Source: Actinomycetospora endophytica (lineage in GTDB: Bacteria > Actinomycetota > Actinomycetes > Mycobacteriales > Pseudonocardiaceae). Taken from it: 64,000 nucleotides of DNA. This document shows positions 1-10,511 of the stretch, piece after piece. A program made the position numbers and the translations under genes. Location: assembly GCF_021026375.1 (NCBI RefSeq), contig NZ_JAJNDB010000010.1, positions 207,776 through 271,775 on the forward strand, written 5' to 3'. The notes beneath the pieces were generated by a model that ran no database searches, was not told the DNA's origin, and worked only from the letters and a program-made list of their open reading frames with translations. The first letter of the stretch is position 1; the number at the start of each line of letters is the position of its first letter.

Positions 1-183
1 TCCGGCGGCGAGCCCGAGCAGGTACGCGGTCAACGGGGCCGCGGGCCGGGCGACCCCGTGCGCGACGTCCTTGGTGAGGTCGAGCACGAGCGGCCGCGCG
101 AACTCCGGGTCCACCAGGTCGCCGAGCTCGCCGATCCCGAGCTCGGCGACGACGTCGGCCCACCACTGCTCCAGGGTGCTCAT
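1..183 (-). CDS. DUF6457 domain protein (partial, 3' end cut by window)
   Basis: Read on the minus strand from an ATG at 183, the frame is open to the window edge and gives 61 residues beginning MSTLEQWW and reaching [20 protein letters not shown]. That second stretch is the conserved core of the small DUF6457 domain, which occurs alone or fused to the molybdenum-cofactor guanylyltransferase MobA in actinobacteria. The gene is divergent from fdhD, which also serves molybdenum formate dehydrogenases, so a role in molybdoenzyme maturation is plausible. The carboxyl end lies outside the window, so a longer fusion cannot be excluded. Confidence 0.8.
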   Translation of the reverse strand, partial: MSTLEQWWADVVAELGIGELGDLVDPEFARPLVLDLTKDVAHGVARPAAPLTAYLLGLAAG

Positions 184-264
184 CGCGGGAGATGGTGTCA
201 TCAGCGGCGTTCCCGGGCCGGTCGGTGCCACCATGGTGGGGCAGCCGTGAAGGGGGGAGCCGAC

Positions 265-1107
265 ATGGGACGAGTGACGGTGCGGCGCCCGGTCGTCCGC
301 GTCCGGGAGCAGGGCGTGAACCGGCGCCCGGACGCGCTCGCGGCCGAGGAGCCGCTGGAGATCCGGGTGGACGGGCGCTCGCTCGCGGTGACGATGCGCA
401 CCCCGGGTCACGACGTCGAGCTCGCGCACGGCTTCCTGCTCACCGAGGGCGTGATCACCTCGCCCGCGGACATCGGCACCGCCCGCTACTGCGACTCGGT
501 CGACGACTCCGGGCGCAACACCTACAACGTGCTCGACGTGGCCCTCGCGCCCGGCGTCGCCCCGCCCGACGACTCCGTGGAACGCCGCTTCTACACGACG
601 TCGTCGTGCGGGGTCTGCGGCAAGGCCTCGCTCGACGCGGTGCGCACGAAGACGGTGTACCCGCCCGAGAAGGACGACGTGGAGCTCTCCGCGGAGGTGC
701 TCTTCGGACTCCCCGACGCCCTGCGCGCCGCCCAGAAGGTGTTCGACTCGACGGGTGGGCTCCACGGTGCCGGCCTGTTCACCGCCGACGGGGCGCTCCT
801 CGTGGCGCGCGAGGACGTCGGACGCCACAACGCGGTGGACAAGGTCATCGGCCACGCCCTCCTCGCGGGACGCGTACCAGCCGCCGGTACGGTGCTCATG
901 GTCTCGGGCCGGGCCTCGTTCGAGCTGACCCAGAAGGCCGTGATGGCCGGCGTCCCGGCGCTGGCCGCGGTCTCGGCGCCGTCGTCGCTCGCGGTCGAGA
1001 TGGCGGACGACGCGGGTATGACCCTCGTCGGGTTCCTGCGTGGCCGGTCGATGAACATCTACGCGGGCGCGTCGCGGGTGACCGGCATCGATGAGGATGC
1101 TGGGTGA
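265..1107 (+). CDS. fdhD: Formate dehydrogenase accessory sulfurtransferase FdhD
   Basis: A 280-residue protein of the FdhD family. In that family the protein carries sulfur from a cysteine desulfurase to the molybdenum (bis-MGD) cofactor of formate dehydrogenase, which is needed for activity. The signature SSCGVCGK places the two sulfur-carrying cysteines at about residues 115 and 118. The C-terminal half carries the family blocks [24 protein letters not shown] and [13 protein letters not shown]. The ATG at 265 is preceded by a strong AGGGGGGAG ribosome site five bases away. An in-frame GTG at 247 is possible but lacks one. The gene diverges from the DUF6457 gene. No formate dehydrogenase subunit lies in the window, so the client enzyme must be encoded nearby outside it. 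Confidence 0.95.
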   Translation: MGRVTVRRPVVRVREQGVNRRPDALAAEEPLEIRVDGRSLAVTMRTPGHDVELAHGFLLTEGVITSPADIGTARYCDSVDDSGRNTYNVLDVALAPGVAPPDDSVERRFYTTSSCGVCGKASLDAVRTKTVYPPEKDDVELSAEVLFGLPDALRAAQKVFDSTGGLHGAGLFTADGALLVAREDVGRHNAVDKVIGHALLAGRVPAAGTVLMVSGRASFELTQKAVMAGVPALAAVSAPSSLAVEMADDAGMTLVGFLRGRSMNIYAGASRVTGIDEDAG

Positions 1108-1212
1108 TCACGACGACGGGGTAACGACGGCGGGCCGCACCACCGATGTGTGCTGCGAGCGGGATGATCGGTCCCCGCCGTCGAGAGCGGATCTGAGGAG
1201 GGGGGCGCGGAC

Positions 1213-2238
1213 GTGTCGGGGGAGGACGAACGGGACGTCGACGTCACCTCCGGGTCGCCGACGCCCGCGACGCCGCCCCAGGGTTCCCCGTCGCACCCGC
1301 TCGCTGCCCGCCTGACCCGGCGTCGGCTGCTCATCGGCGGCGGCGCCATGGTCGGCGCGGGCGCGCTGGCAGCCGGCGGTGTCGCCCTGGCGGGCACCGT
1401 CGAGACCGCGGCGCCGGTCCCGCAGCGGGTGCCGGCGCCACCGGGCCCGTCCCGCGGCACCCAGGCGGCCGTCACGGTCGAGTGGGTGCGCTCGGTCGCC
1501 CGCAACCGCTCGGTCCGACTCGTGATCACCTCACCGCCCGGCCGGGACCGTGCCACGCTCCCGCTCTGCGTCGGCCTGCACGGCCTCGGCGGCAACGCGC
1601 TGTGGTGGGGCGACCCGGGCATGCGGAAGGTCCTCGGCGCGGCGTGGGCCTCGGGCGTCCCGCCGTTCGCCGTGGCCGCGCTGGACGGCGGCGACAACTA
1701 CTGGCACCAGTTCCGTCCCGGCGACGACCCGATGCGCATGCTCCTCGACGAGCTCCCGGCCTGGATGATGCAGCGCGGCGTCGCCCGGGACACCCAGGGC
1801 GTCCCGGTGCTCGCGTCGGGTGTGTCGATGGGCGGCGCCGGCGCGCTGATGTACGCCCGGGCGCGGGTGCTGCGCGGGAGCCCGGTGCGTGCGGTGGCGG
1901 CGATGTCCCCCGGTCTGTTCACCGACTGGCGCGTGGCCTCGAAGCGCCCGTTCGCCGGGATCGGCGACTGGGAGGCGAACGACCCGCTGCGGTTCTACCC
2001 GGAGCTCGCCACCACCCCGACCGGCATGTGGTGCGGGGACCGCGACTCCTTCGTGGCCCCGGTCCGCCGCTACATCGACCTCGCGCACCCGCAGTTCTCG
2101 CGGATCACCCCCGGGAAGCACGACGGCACCTACATCGGCTCGGTCCTGCCGCAGGTCGCGGCGTTCCTCGGGCAGCACGTCGCGCCGCCGGCGCTGCCGT
2201 TCGGGCTGCCCAGCCAGCAGGCCTTCCCGCACATCTAG
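1213..2238 (+). CDS. Tat-exported alpha/beta hydrolase (esterase-like)
   Basis: A 341-residue predicted secreted or cell-surface hydrolase. The N-terminus has a twin-arginine motif (TRRRLLIGG, residues 35-43) followed by an Ala/Gly-rich hydrophobic stretch to about residue 61, so export by Tat is expected. The mature part has the alpha/beta-hydrolase features GLHGLGG (oxyanion region) and the nucleophile elbow GVSMGG with the serine near residue 206. A late His in the GKHDGTY context could complete the triad. It resembles esterase D / antigen-85-like folds, but the substrate is unknown. GTG is chosen as start because GAGGAGGGG lies just upstream. It converges on clpX. Confidence 0.8.
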   Translation: MSGEDERDVDVTSGSPTPATPPQGSPSHPLAARLTRRRLLIGGGAMVGAGALAAGGVALAGTVETAAPVPQRVPAPPGPSRGTQAAVTVEWVRSVARNRSVRLVITSPPGRDRATLPLCVGLHGLGGNALWWGDPGMRKVLGAAWASGVPPFAVAALDGGDNYWHQFRPGDDPMRMLLDELPAWMMQRGVARDTQGVPVLASGVSMGGAGALMYARARVLRGSPVRAVAAMSPGLFTDWRVASKRPFAGIGDWEANDPLRFYPELATTPTGMWCGDRDSFVAPVRRYIDLAHPQFSRITPGKHDGTYIGSVLPQVAAFLGQHVAPPALPFGLPSQQAFPHI

Positions 2239-2260
2239 CGCGGGAGGCCCACCGGGGCGA

Positions 2261-3547
<1,287 letters not shown>

Positions 3548-3707
3548 CGCAGCAGACCTCGTGTCCCATCCGGCGCACCCGGACGGTGCGCGCTGTCGTG
3601 ATTGACCGTACCCGTCGACCCCGTCAGGACGGGAGTTTCCGGAGCGCGGCGATCCTGCTGGTCGAGTGCCCGGAGTGGTCGGCGACGCGCCGTCCCGGCC
3701 GGGCGAC

Positions 3708-3740
3708 GCGGTGGGCGGTCAGTGTCGCACCGCCCACCGC
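3708..3740 (-). terminator. Hairpin after clpP2
   Basis: A perfect 12-bp inverted repeat (GCGGTGGGCGGT and its complement) with a 9-base loop begins 14 bases past the clpP2 stop. There is no T-run, as is usual in high-G+C actinobacteria. It probably ends the clpP1-clpP2 transcript before clpX. Confidence 0.6.
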
Positions 3741-3753
3741 ATCGGGGCTCCGG

Positions 3754-4407
3754 TCAGCGGTTGGCCGAGAGCTTGCGGCTCGCCACGACGTCGTCGATGA
3801 GGCCGTACTCCTTGGCCTCGTCCGCCGTGAGGATCTTGTCGCGCTCGATGTCCTGGCGGACCTGCTCCGCGGAGCGGTTCGAGTGGTTCGCCAGGGTGGT
3901 CTCGAGCAGCCGGCGCATGCGGGTGATCTCGTTGGCCTGGATCTCCAGGTCGGAAGCCTGGCCGTAGAAGCCCTCGGTGGCCGGCTGGTGGATCATCACG
4001 CGCGCGTTCGGCACGGCCAGGCGCTTGCCCGGGGTGCCGGCGGCCAGCACGACCGCCGCGGCCGACGCCGCCTGCCCGAGGCAGACGGTGGCGATGTCCG
4101 GCCGGACGTACTGCATCGTGTCGTAGATGGCCATCAGCGCCGTGAACGACCCGCCCGGCGAGTTGATGTACATGGTGATGTCGCGGTCCGGGTCGTTGGA
4201 CTCCAGGAACAGCAACTGCGCCATGACGTCGTTCGCCGACGCGTCGTCGATCTGCACCCCGAGGAAGATGATCCGTTCCTCGAAGAGCTTGTTGTAGGGG
4301 TTGGACTCCTTGACGCCGTAGCTCGTCCGCTCGACGAACGACGGCAGGATGTACCGGGCCTCGGGCGACGCGGCGGCACGCCCACCCGGAACGTGAAGCT
4401 CACTCAT
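3754..4407 (-). CDS. clpP2: ATP-dependent Clp protease proteolytic subunit ClpP2
   Basis: A 217-residue serine peptidase subunit that in actinobacteria forms a mixed ClpP1P2 barrel with its neighbour. The catalytic serine is in GQAASAAA (about residue 115) and the histidine in MIHQPATEG (about residue 140). INSPGGS forms the oxyanion strand. Residues 1-25 look like the propeptide typical of this paralogue. The ATG at 4407 has GAGGAG upstream. It begins 11 bases after clpP1 ends, so the two are co-transcribed. The frame stays open upstream into clpP1, but that extension is an out-of-frame shadow. Confidence 0.97.
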   Translation of the reverse strand: MSELHVPGGRAAASPEARYILPSFVERTSYGVKESNPYNKLFEERIIFLGVQIDDASANDVMAQLLFLESNDPDRDITMYINSPGGSFTALMAIYDTMQYVRPDIATVCLGQAASAAAVVLAAGTPGKRLAVPNARVMIHQPATEGFYGQASDLEIQANEITRMRRLLETTLANHSNRSAEQVRQDIERDKILTADEAKEYGLIDDVVASRKLSANR

Positions 4408-4418
4408 GGTGCGTCTCC

Positions 4419-5060
4419 TCAGGCGCTCGTGCCGTTGCCGCTGCCGTTCGACCGCGAGTCGGTCGAGCGGGTCACGACGTGGTCGATGAAGCCGTACTCC
4501 AGCGCCTCGTACGGGTCGAACCACCGGTCGCGGTCGGAGTCCTCGGTGATCTTGTCGACCGTCTGGCCGGTGTGCTCCGCGATCAGCTCGGCGAGCTGGC
4601 GCTTGAGCTTGCGCAGCGACTCCGCGCGGATCGTGATGTCGGTTTCCGTGCCGCCGAGGCCGCCGGAGGGCTGGTGCATCATGATCTGCGCGTGCGGCAG
4701 GGCCAGGCGCTTGCCCGGCGCACCCGCCGACAGCAGGAACTGGCCCATCGACGCGGCGAGGCCCATGGCCACGGTCGACACGTCGGGCTCGATCCACTGC
4801 ATGGTGTCGAAGATGGCCATGCCGGCCGACACGGAGCCGCCGGGCGAGTTGATGTACAGCGTGATGTCGCTGGCGGGGTCCTCCGCGGAGAGCAGGAGGA
4901 GCTGCGCGGAGATCTGGTTCGCGATCGTGTCGTTGACCTCCTGCCCGAGAACGACGATGCGCTCCCGGAGGAGGCGCTCGTAGACCGAGTCGTTGAGCGT
5001 CATCGACCCGCCGGCGGAACGCATGACCGCCCCGGACGGGTCGGAGAGGTGCTGGCTCAC
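4419..5060 (-). CDS. clpP1: ATP-dependent Clp protease proteolytic subunit ClpP1
   Basis: A 213-residue ClpP subunit and first gene of the clpP1-clpP2 operon. The catalytic serine lies in GLAASMGQ (about residue 104), the histidine in MMHQPSGG (about residue 129) and the aspartate in the [16 protein letters not shown] helix. The GTG at 5060 has AGGGACAG just upstream. An internal ATG in the GGSMTLND context would give a shorter protein closer to the mature form, so the first 19 residues may be a propeptide or an over-extension. A ClgR-like box lies about 140 bases upstream. Confidence 0.97.
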   Translation of the reverse strand: MSQHLSDPSGAVMRSAGGSMTLNDSVYERLLRERIVVLGQEVNDTIANQISAQLLLLSAEDPASDITLYINSPGGSVSAGMAIFDTMQWIEPDVSTVAMGLAASMGQFLLSAGAPGKRLALPHAQIMMHQPSGGLGGTETDITIRAESLRKLKRQLAELIAEHTGQTVDKITEDSDRDRWFDPYEALEYGFIDHVVTRSTDSRSNGSGNGTSA

Positions 5061-5197
5061 CTGTCCCTGCTTTCCTCGAGTGGGGTTTCTTGACGCCGAG
5101 CCCGCGCGCCCCCGGGTGGTCCCGGGGCCCGCGGAGCTCTCGTCGGCTGCACCGACCCTAACGATCGCGGGAGCCCGGAACGTCCTCCGACGGCCCG

Positions 5198-5215
5198 TGT
5201 TCGCTCACGGCTCAC
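5198..5215. promoter_or_regulatory. Candidate ClgR operator upstream of clpP1P2
   Basis: The 18 bases TGTTCGCTCACGGCTCAC fit the corynebacterial ClgR consensus as I recall it, WNNWCGCYNANRGCGWWS, with two mismatches in the right half. ClgR activates clp genes in actinobacteria, and the site lies in the 183-base gap between tig and clpP1. This rests on one weak palindrome, so it is only a candidate. Confidence 0.4.
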
Positions 5216-5243
5216 CGGATCCCGCGACGCGTCTCCGCGGTGG

Positions 5244-6707
5244 TCAGGACTTGGGGGCACCGGAGGCGCTCGCGGCGGCCTCCTCGTCCTCGACGACCAC
5301 GGCCTCCTCGTCGGCCTCGTCGTCCGCGACGGGCTCGGTGACGGCCTCGACGGCCGCCTCCGCCGCCGCCTCGGCGTCCTCCTGCGTGGCGGGCGCGAAC
5401 AGCTCCGAGAGGTCGAGCTCCTCGCCGTCGGGGCCGAGGATCGTCGCGGCCTGCACGACCGTCGCGAGCGCCTTGCCCCGCCGCACGTCGGCGAAGATCG
5501 CCCCGAGCTGGTTGGCCTGCTGAGCCTGCTGGATGTACTCCTCGGGGCTGATCCCGAAGCGCTGCGCCTGCATGAAGATGCGCTCCATCAGCTCCTGCTG
5601 GTCGACCTGGACCTCGCCCTTCTCGGCGACCTCGTCCAGCAGCAGCTGGGTCTTCACGGCCTGCTCGGCGCTGGTGCGCAGCTCGGCGTCGAACTCCTCG
5701 CGGGTCTGGCCCTGGGTCTCGACGTACTTCGTGAGGGCGTCCTCGTCGTGGTCGAACTCGTGCACGGCCTCGTGGGCGCGCACCTCGACCTCCTGGTCGA
5801 CGACGGACTCCGGCACCGGCAGGTCGGCCGCCTCGAGCAGCGCCTCGAGCACCTTGTCCCGGGCCTGCCCGGCCTGCTCCATCTTCTTGACGCGGCCGTG
5901 GCGCTCGCGCAGGTCGGCCTTGAGCTCGTCGAGCGTGTCGAACTCGCTGGCGAGCTGGGCGAACTCGTCGTCGGCTTCGGGGAGCTGGCGCTCCTTCACC
6001 GTCGAGACGGTGACGGTCACGTCGGCCTCCTCGCCGGCGTGGTCGCCCGCGACGAGCTTCGTCGTGAAGTTCTTGGTCTCCCCCGCCGACATGCCCTCGA
6101 GGGCCTCGTCGAGCCCCTCGATGAGCTGGCCGGACCCGACCTGGTGGCTCATCCCGGAGGTCTGGGCCTCCTCGAGGGCCTCGCCGTTCACGGTGGCCGA
6201 CAGGTCGATGACCACGAAGTCGTCCTTCGCGGCCGGGCGCTGGACGCCGGCGAGGGTGCCGAACCGCGCCTGGAGACCCTTGAGCTGGTCCTCCACGTCC
6301 TCGTCGGTCACCTCGGCCGAGTCGACCGACACCGAGATCGCCGAGTAGTCCGGCAGCTCGATCTCGGGACGGACGTCGACCTCCGCGGTGAACGCGATCT
6401 TGTCGCCGTCGTCGATCGAGGTGACCTCGATGTCGGGCTGCCCGAGCGGCGTCACCTGCGCCTCGCTCACGGCCTCGCCGTACTTCTCGGGGACGGCGGT
6501 GTTGACGACCTCTTCGAGCACGACGCCGCGACCGAGACGCTGGTCGAGGATGCGCGCAGGTGCCTTGCCCGGACGGAAGCCGGGGATGCGGACCTGCTGG
6601 GCGATCTTCTTGTACGCCTGGTCGAAGGTCGGCTTGAGCTCGTCGAACGGCACCTCGATCGCGAGACGGACGCGCGTCGGCGACAGGTGCTCGACGGTGG
6701 ACTTCAC
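5244..6707 (-). CDS. tig: Trigger factor (ribosome-associated chaperone, PPIase)
   Basis: A 487-residue trigger factor. It docks at the ribosomal exit tunnel and shields nascent chains. The N-terminal ribosome-binding signature is visible as IPGFRPGKAPARIL (about residues 42-55). The FKBP-like domain follows (from about residue 150, DFVVIDLSATVNG), then the helical C-terminal chaperone domain. The last 60 residues are a Glu/Ala-rich acidic tail, common in actinobacterial homologues. The GTG start is supported by GGAGGAG eight bases upstream. Upstream of clpP1-clpP2-clpX on the same strand, it forms the usual protein-quality-control neighbourhood. Confidence 0.97.
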   Translation of the reverse strand: MKSTVEHLSPTRVRLAIEVPFDELKPTFDQAYKKIAQQVRIPGFRPGKAPARILDQRLGRGVVLEEVVNTAVPEKYGEAVSEAQVTPLGQPDIEVTSIDDGDKIAFTAEVDVRPEIELPDYSAISVSVDSAEVTDEDVEDQLKGLQARFGTLAGVQRPAAKDDFVVIDLSATVNGEALEEAQTSGMSHQVGSGQLIEGLDEALEGMSAGETKNFTTKLVAGDHAGEEADVTVTVSTVKERQLPEADDEFAQLASEFDTLDELKADLRERHGRVKKMEQAGQARDKVLEALLEAADLPVPESVVDQEVEVRAHEAVHEFDHDEDALTKYVETQGQTREEFDAELRTSAEQAVKTQLLLDEVAEKGEVQVDQQELMERIFMQAQRFGISPEEYIQQAQQANQLGAIFADVRRGKALATVVQAATILGPDGEELDLSELFAPATQEDAEAAAEAAVEAVTEPVADDEADEEAVVVEDEEAAASASGAPKS

Positions 6708-6943
6708 AGCTCGTTCTCCTCCGGGGCGGGACTGCCAACGCGGCCCGGGGGTGGAGACGGATGATCCGCTTCGGCTCCGGGGTCCCGGAGAGCCTGGAGA
6801 ACTCCGGGGTGACCACCGATCAACGGCCCTGTCGTCGCGCCCGCCCGGGCGTCGGCGGCGAGTCTAGACGTGCCGGGCGACATCGTCCCGTGGCGGCCCT
6901 GAGCAGGCAGGACCGTCGGGGGCCACACCTAGGGTGGGTGCCC

Positions 6944-7885
6944 GTGACCGATCCGTCCCCCGAGATCGCCCTGGGTCTCGCCGCCCTCGGCCGGCCGTCC
7001 TACATCAACCTGGGGCGTGACGGCGTGCACCGATCGCCCGACGAGCTGCGGGCGCTCGCGCACGCGACCCTCGACGCCGCGTGGGCCGCGGGCGTGCGCC
7101 GCTTCGACGCCGCCCGCTCCTACGGCCGCGCCGAGGAGTTCCTCGGGTCCTGGTTCGCCGCGCACCCCGATCACCGCGCGGACGCGACCGTCTCCAGCAA
7201 GTGGGGCTACCGCTACACCGCGGACTGGGACCCCGACGCCGCCGTGCACGAGGTCAAGGAGCACACCCTCGCGCACTTCCGCTCGCAGTGGGCGGAGTCG
7301 CTCGACGCCCTCGGGAGCGCGCCCGAGCTCTACCAGGTGCACTCCCTGACCACCGACTCGCCGCTGTTCACCGACCAGGCGCTGCTCGCGGCCCTGGCCG
7401 CCACCGCGGCGGAGCACGGGACCCGGCCGGGGTTCTCCACCTCCGGCGCCGACCAGGCCGACGCGGTGCGTCGCGGGCTCGACCTGGAGGTCGACGGTGA
7501 ACGGCTGTTCACCGCGGTGCAGTCGACCTGGAACCTGCTCGAGCCCTCGGTGGGCGACGCGCTGCGCGCCGCGCACGACGACGGGGTGCTCGTGCTCGTC
7601 AAGGAGGGCGTCGCCAACGGCCGTCTGGTGGTCGACCCGCCGGCGGCGGTCGTCGCCGTCGCGCGCCGCCACGGCGTCGGGCCGGACGCCGTGGCCCTGG
7701 CCGGCATCCTGGCGCAGCCGTGGGCCGACGTCGTGCTCTCCGGGGCCGCCGACCCGGACCAGCTGCGCGCGAACCTCGCCGCGACCGGCCTCGAGCTCAC
7801 CGACGAGGAGCGCACGGCCCTGGCCGGGATCGCCGAGACACCGACGGGCTACTGGACCCGCCGCGGGGCACTCCCCTGGGTCTGA
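6944..7885 (+). CDS. Aldo/keto reductase
   Basis: A 313-residue AKR-superfamily oxidoreductase, NAD(P)H-dependent by family. The usual tetrad is visible: Asp and Tyr in FDAARSYGRAEE, Lys in VSSKWGY and His in YQVHSL. The C-terminal part has the nucleotide-binding region (VLSGAADPDQLRANL). GTG at 6944 is preferred because AGGGTGGG lies just upstream; a GTG at 6938 would add two residues. It diverges from tig with about 240 bases between. The natural substrate cannot be read from the sequence. Confidence 0.88.
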   Translation: MTDPSPEIALGLAALGRPSYINLGRDGVHRSPDELRALAHATLDAAWAAGVRRFDAARSYGRAEEFLGSWFAAHPDHRADATVSSKWGYRYTADWDPDAAVHEVKEHTLAHFRSQWAESLDALGSAPELYQVHSLTTDSPLFTDQALLAALAATAAEHGTRPGFSTSGADQADAVRRGLDLEVDGERLFTAVQSTWNLLEPSVGDALRAAHDDGVLVLVKEGVANGRLVVDPPAAVVAVARRHGVGPDAVALAGILAQPWADVVLSGAADPDQLRANLAATGLELTDEERTALAGIAETPTGYWTRRGALPWV

Positions 7886-7982
7886 TCCAGTACCCCACCC
7901 CCCGTCACTTCACACCGTTGTGGTTTGGGACCGTGGGCGCCGTCAGCGGGCAGGTTCGTTGTGAGGGGAAGGGCAGATCCTC

Positions 7983-8111
7983 ATGGGCATGGCACGCAAG
8001 GCCGGTCGGGCGTTCGAGCGGTTCCTCGGGGTGTTCGACGTCGTGGCGGGGTACGGCACCCGTCGTGGTCGTCGTCCCGCGCCGAAGAGCGCCGCAGCGC
8101 GTCGGCGGTGA
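7983..8111 (+). CDS. Small basic protein, 42 residues (hypothetical)
   Basis: A short frame starts at an ATG with a good AGGGGAAGGG ribosome site about 10 bases upstream and encodes 42 residues with an Arg/Lys-rich tail (GTRRGRRPAPKS then AAARRR). A central amphipathic stretch (FERFLGVFDVVAGYG) could touch membrane or protein. It occupies the gap between the aldo/keto reductase and nadE. No family is recognised. The ribosome site and sensible codon use make it worth keeping, but translation is unproven. Confidence 0.45.
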   Translation: MGMARKAGRAFERFLGVFDVVAGYGTRRGRRPAPKSAAARRR

Positions 8112-8233
8112 TCCCCGGGCCGGGGTGGGGAGTCGGGGCCCTGCACCGGCCGTCGGAGATCGCACGGCCGAAGCCGGTACGCCTGGGGCACACTGCGCTC
8201 ACCAGGTGATCACCGAGGGAGGCCGCGCCCGTC

Positions 8234-10321
8234 GTGCCTGACACGAACGACTTCACCAACGCCTACCGCCACGGCTTCGTCCGCGTCGCCGCGGCGACGC
8301 TGCGCACCACGCCGGCCGAGCCCGCGACGAACGCCGCGTCGTTGCTCGCCGTCGCCCGGGAGTGCCACGACGAAGGGGTCGCTCTCGTCGTCTTCCCGGA
8401 GCTGACGCTCTCCGGGTACTCCCTCGAGGACCTACTGCTGCAGGACACGCTGCTCGACGCCGTCGAGACGGCGCTCGGCGAGGTCGTCGCCGCCTCCGCC
8501 GACCTGCTCCCGGTGCTCGTCGTCGGCGCCCCGTTGCGCCACCGCCACCGGATGTACAACTGCGCGGTCGTGATCCACCGCGGCCGGGTCCTGGGCGTCG
8601 CGCCGAAGTCCTACCTCCCCACCTACCGCGAGTTCTACGAGCGCCGCCAGGCCGCCGTGGGGGACGACCAGGGCGGCACGATCCGTGTCCTCGGCGAGGA
8701 CCGTCCCTTCGGACCCGATCTGCTCTTCGCCGCCGCGGACGTCCCGGGGTTCGTCCTGCACGTCGAGATCTGCGAGGACATGTTCGTGCCCGTCCCGCCG
8801 AGCGCGGAGGCGGCGCTGGCCGGCGCGACGGTGCTCGCGAACCCCTCGGGCAGCCCGATCACGGTCGGCCGCGCGGACGACCGCCAGCTGCTGTGCCGCT
8901 CGGCGAGCGCCCGGTGCTCCGCCGCCTACCTCTACGCCGCGGCGGGCGAGGGCGAGTCGACGACCGACCTCGCCTGGGACGGGCAGACCACGATCCACGA
9001 GAACGGCGCGCTGCTCGCGCAGACCGAGCGCTTCCCGGCCGGCGCCCAGCACAGCGTCGCCGACGTGGACCTCGACCTGCTGCGGGCCGAGCGGCTGCGG
9101 ATGGGCACGTTCGACGACAACCGTCGTCACCACGCCGAGCGCCTGGCCGGCTGGCGGACGGTGTCGTTCACCCTCGACCCGCCGTCGGGCGATCTGGGGC
9201 TGCGCCGCGAGGTGGAGCGGTTCCCGTTCGTGCCCGCGGACCCGGCACGGCTGCAACAGGACTGCTACGAGGCCTACTCGATCCAGGTCTCCGGGCTCGA
9301 GCAGCGGCTGCGCGCGATCGGCGGACCGAAGATCGTCATCGGGGTTTCGGGCGGGCTGGACTCGACCCACGCGCTCATCGTCGCGGCCCGCGCCCTCGAC
9401 CGTGCCGGCCGCCCGCGCAGCGACATCCTGGCGTTCACCCTGCCCGGCTTCGCCACCGGCGAACACACCAAGGGCAACGCGTACCGGCTGGCCGAGGCCC
9501 TCGGGGTGACGTTCGCCGAGATCGACATCACCGAGACCGCGCGTCTGATGCTCCGCAACCTCGACCACCCGTTCGCGGCGGGCGAGCCGGTCTACGACGT
9601 CACCTTCGAGAACGTCCAGGCCGGGCTGCGGACCGACTACCTGTTCCGCGCGGCGAACCAGCGCGGCGGGATCGTGCTCGGCACCGGGGACCTCTCCGAG
9701 ATCGCGCTGGGCTGGTCGACGTACGGGGTCGGCGACCAGATGTCGCACTACAACGTCAACGGCGGGGTGCCGAAGACGCTGATCCAGCACCTGATCCGCT
9801 GGGTGATCTCCTCGGGCCAGTTCTCCGACGAGGTCGGGGACGTCCTCCAGTCCGTTCTCGACACCGAGATCACCCCGGAGCTGGTCCCGGCCACCGCGGA
9901 CGCCCCGGTGCAGTCCAGCGAGCAGCAGATCGGGCCCTACGACCTGCAGGACTTCTCGCTGTACCAGTTCCTGCGGCACGGCTCTAGGCCCTCGAAGATC
10001 GCGTTCCTGGCCTGGCACGCGTGGCACGACGCCGACGAGGGCCCCTGGCCGCCCGGGTATCCCGCCGAGGACCGGGTCTCCTACCAGCTGCCGGAGATCC
10101 GGGGCTGGCTCGAGGTGTTCGCCCGGCGGTTCTTCCAGTTCGCGCAGTTCAAGCGCTCGGCGGTCCCGAACGGGCCGAAGGTCTCGGCCGGCGGCTCGCT
10201 CTCGCCGCGCGGGGACTGGCGCGCGCCGTCGGACTCGTCGGCGCGCATCTGGCTCGACGAGATCGCCCGCGAGATCCCGGAGAACTGGCCGGCGCCGGCC
10301 CGGCGCCGCTGGCTGCGCTGA
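8234..10321 (+). CDS. nadE: Glutamine-dependent NAD(+) synthetase
   Basis: A 695-residue two-domain NadE that makes NAD+ from nicotinic acid adenine dinucleotide, ATP and glutamine. The N-terminal nitrilase-type glutaminase has the Glu-Lys-Cys triad in [23 protein letters not shown] and HVEICEDMF. Ammonia is passed to the C-terminal synthetase, which carries the ATP-pyrophosphatase loop [12 protein letters not shown] (about residue 375) and [12 protein letters not shown]. The length fits the large actinobacterial type. The GTG start has GGGAGG upstream. A long hairpin follows the stop. Confidence 0.97.
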   Translation: MPDTNDFTNAYRHGFVRVAAATLRTTPAEPATNAASLLAVARECHDEGVALVVFPELTLSGYSLEDLLLQDTLLDAVETALGEVVAASADLLPVLVVGAPLRHRHRMYNCAVVIHRGRVLGVAPKSYLPTYREFYERRQAAVGDDQGGTIRVLGEDRPFGPDLLFAAADVPGFVLHVEICEDMFVPVPPSAEAALAGATVLANPSGSPITVGRADDRQLLCRSASARCSAAYLYAAAGEGESTTDLAWDGQTTIHENGALLAQTERFPAGAQHSVADVDLDLLRAERLRMGTFDDNRRHHAERLAGWRTVSFTLDPPSGDLGLRREVERFPFVPADPARLQQDCYEAYSIQVSGLEQRLRAIGGPKIVIGVSGGLDSTHALIVAARALDRAGRPRSDILAFTLPGFATGEHTKGNAYRLAEALGVTFAEIDITETARLMLRNLDHPFAAGEPVYDVTFENVQAGLRTDYLFRAANQRGGIVLGTGDLSEIALGWSTYGVGDQMSHYNVNGGVPKTLIQHLIRWVISSGQFSDEVGDVLQSVLDTEITPELVPATADAPVQSSEQQIGPYDLQDFSLYQFLRHGSRPSKIAFLAWHAWHDADEGPWPPGYPAEDRVSYQLPEIRGWLEVFARRFFQFAQFKRSAVPNGPKVSAGGSLSPRGDWRAPSDSSARIWLDEIAREIPENWPAPARRRWLR

Positions 10322-10355
10322 ACCCGCCCGAAACGGCGGGAACGGGGGGAGCGCT

Positions 10356-10424
10356 CCCGAAACGGTACGAACGGCGCGTTCGTCACCATCAAGCGTCACG
10401 AACGCGCCGTTCGTGGGTTTCGGG
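10356..10424. terminator. Long two-part hairpin after nadE
   Basis: Outer arms CCCGAAAC and GTTTCGGG enclose an inner perfect 17-bp inverted repeat (10367-10383 with 10398-10414) around a 14-base loop. It begins 35 bases after the nadE stop and lies before the DUF418 gene, so termination or mRNA stabilisation is likely. Confidence 0.65.
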
Positions 10425-10511
10425 GTCCGTGGGAAGACCCGACTTTCGTCGGTAGCGCACCCGACGGTCGGGGGCGGCGCGGTCGGGGCCGAGACGACCA
10501 CGCTCGTCGTC

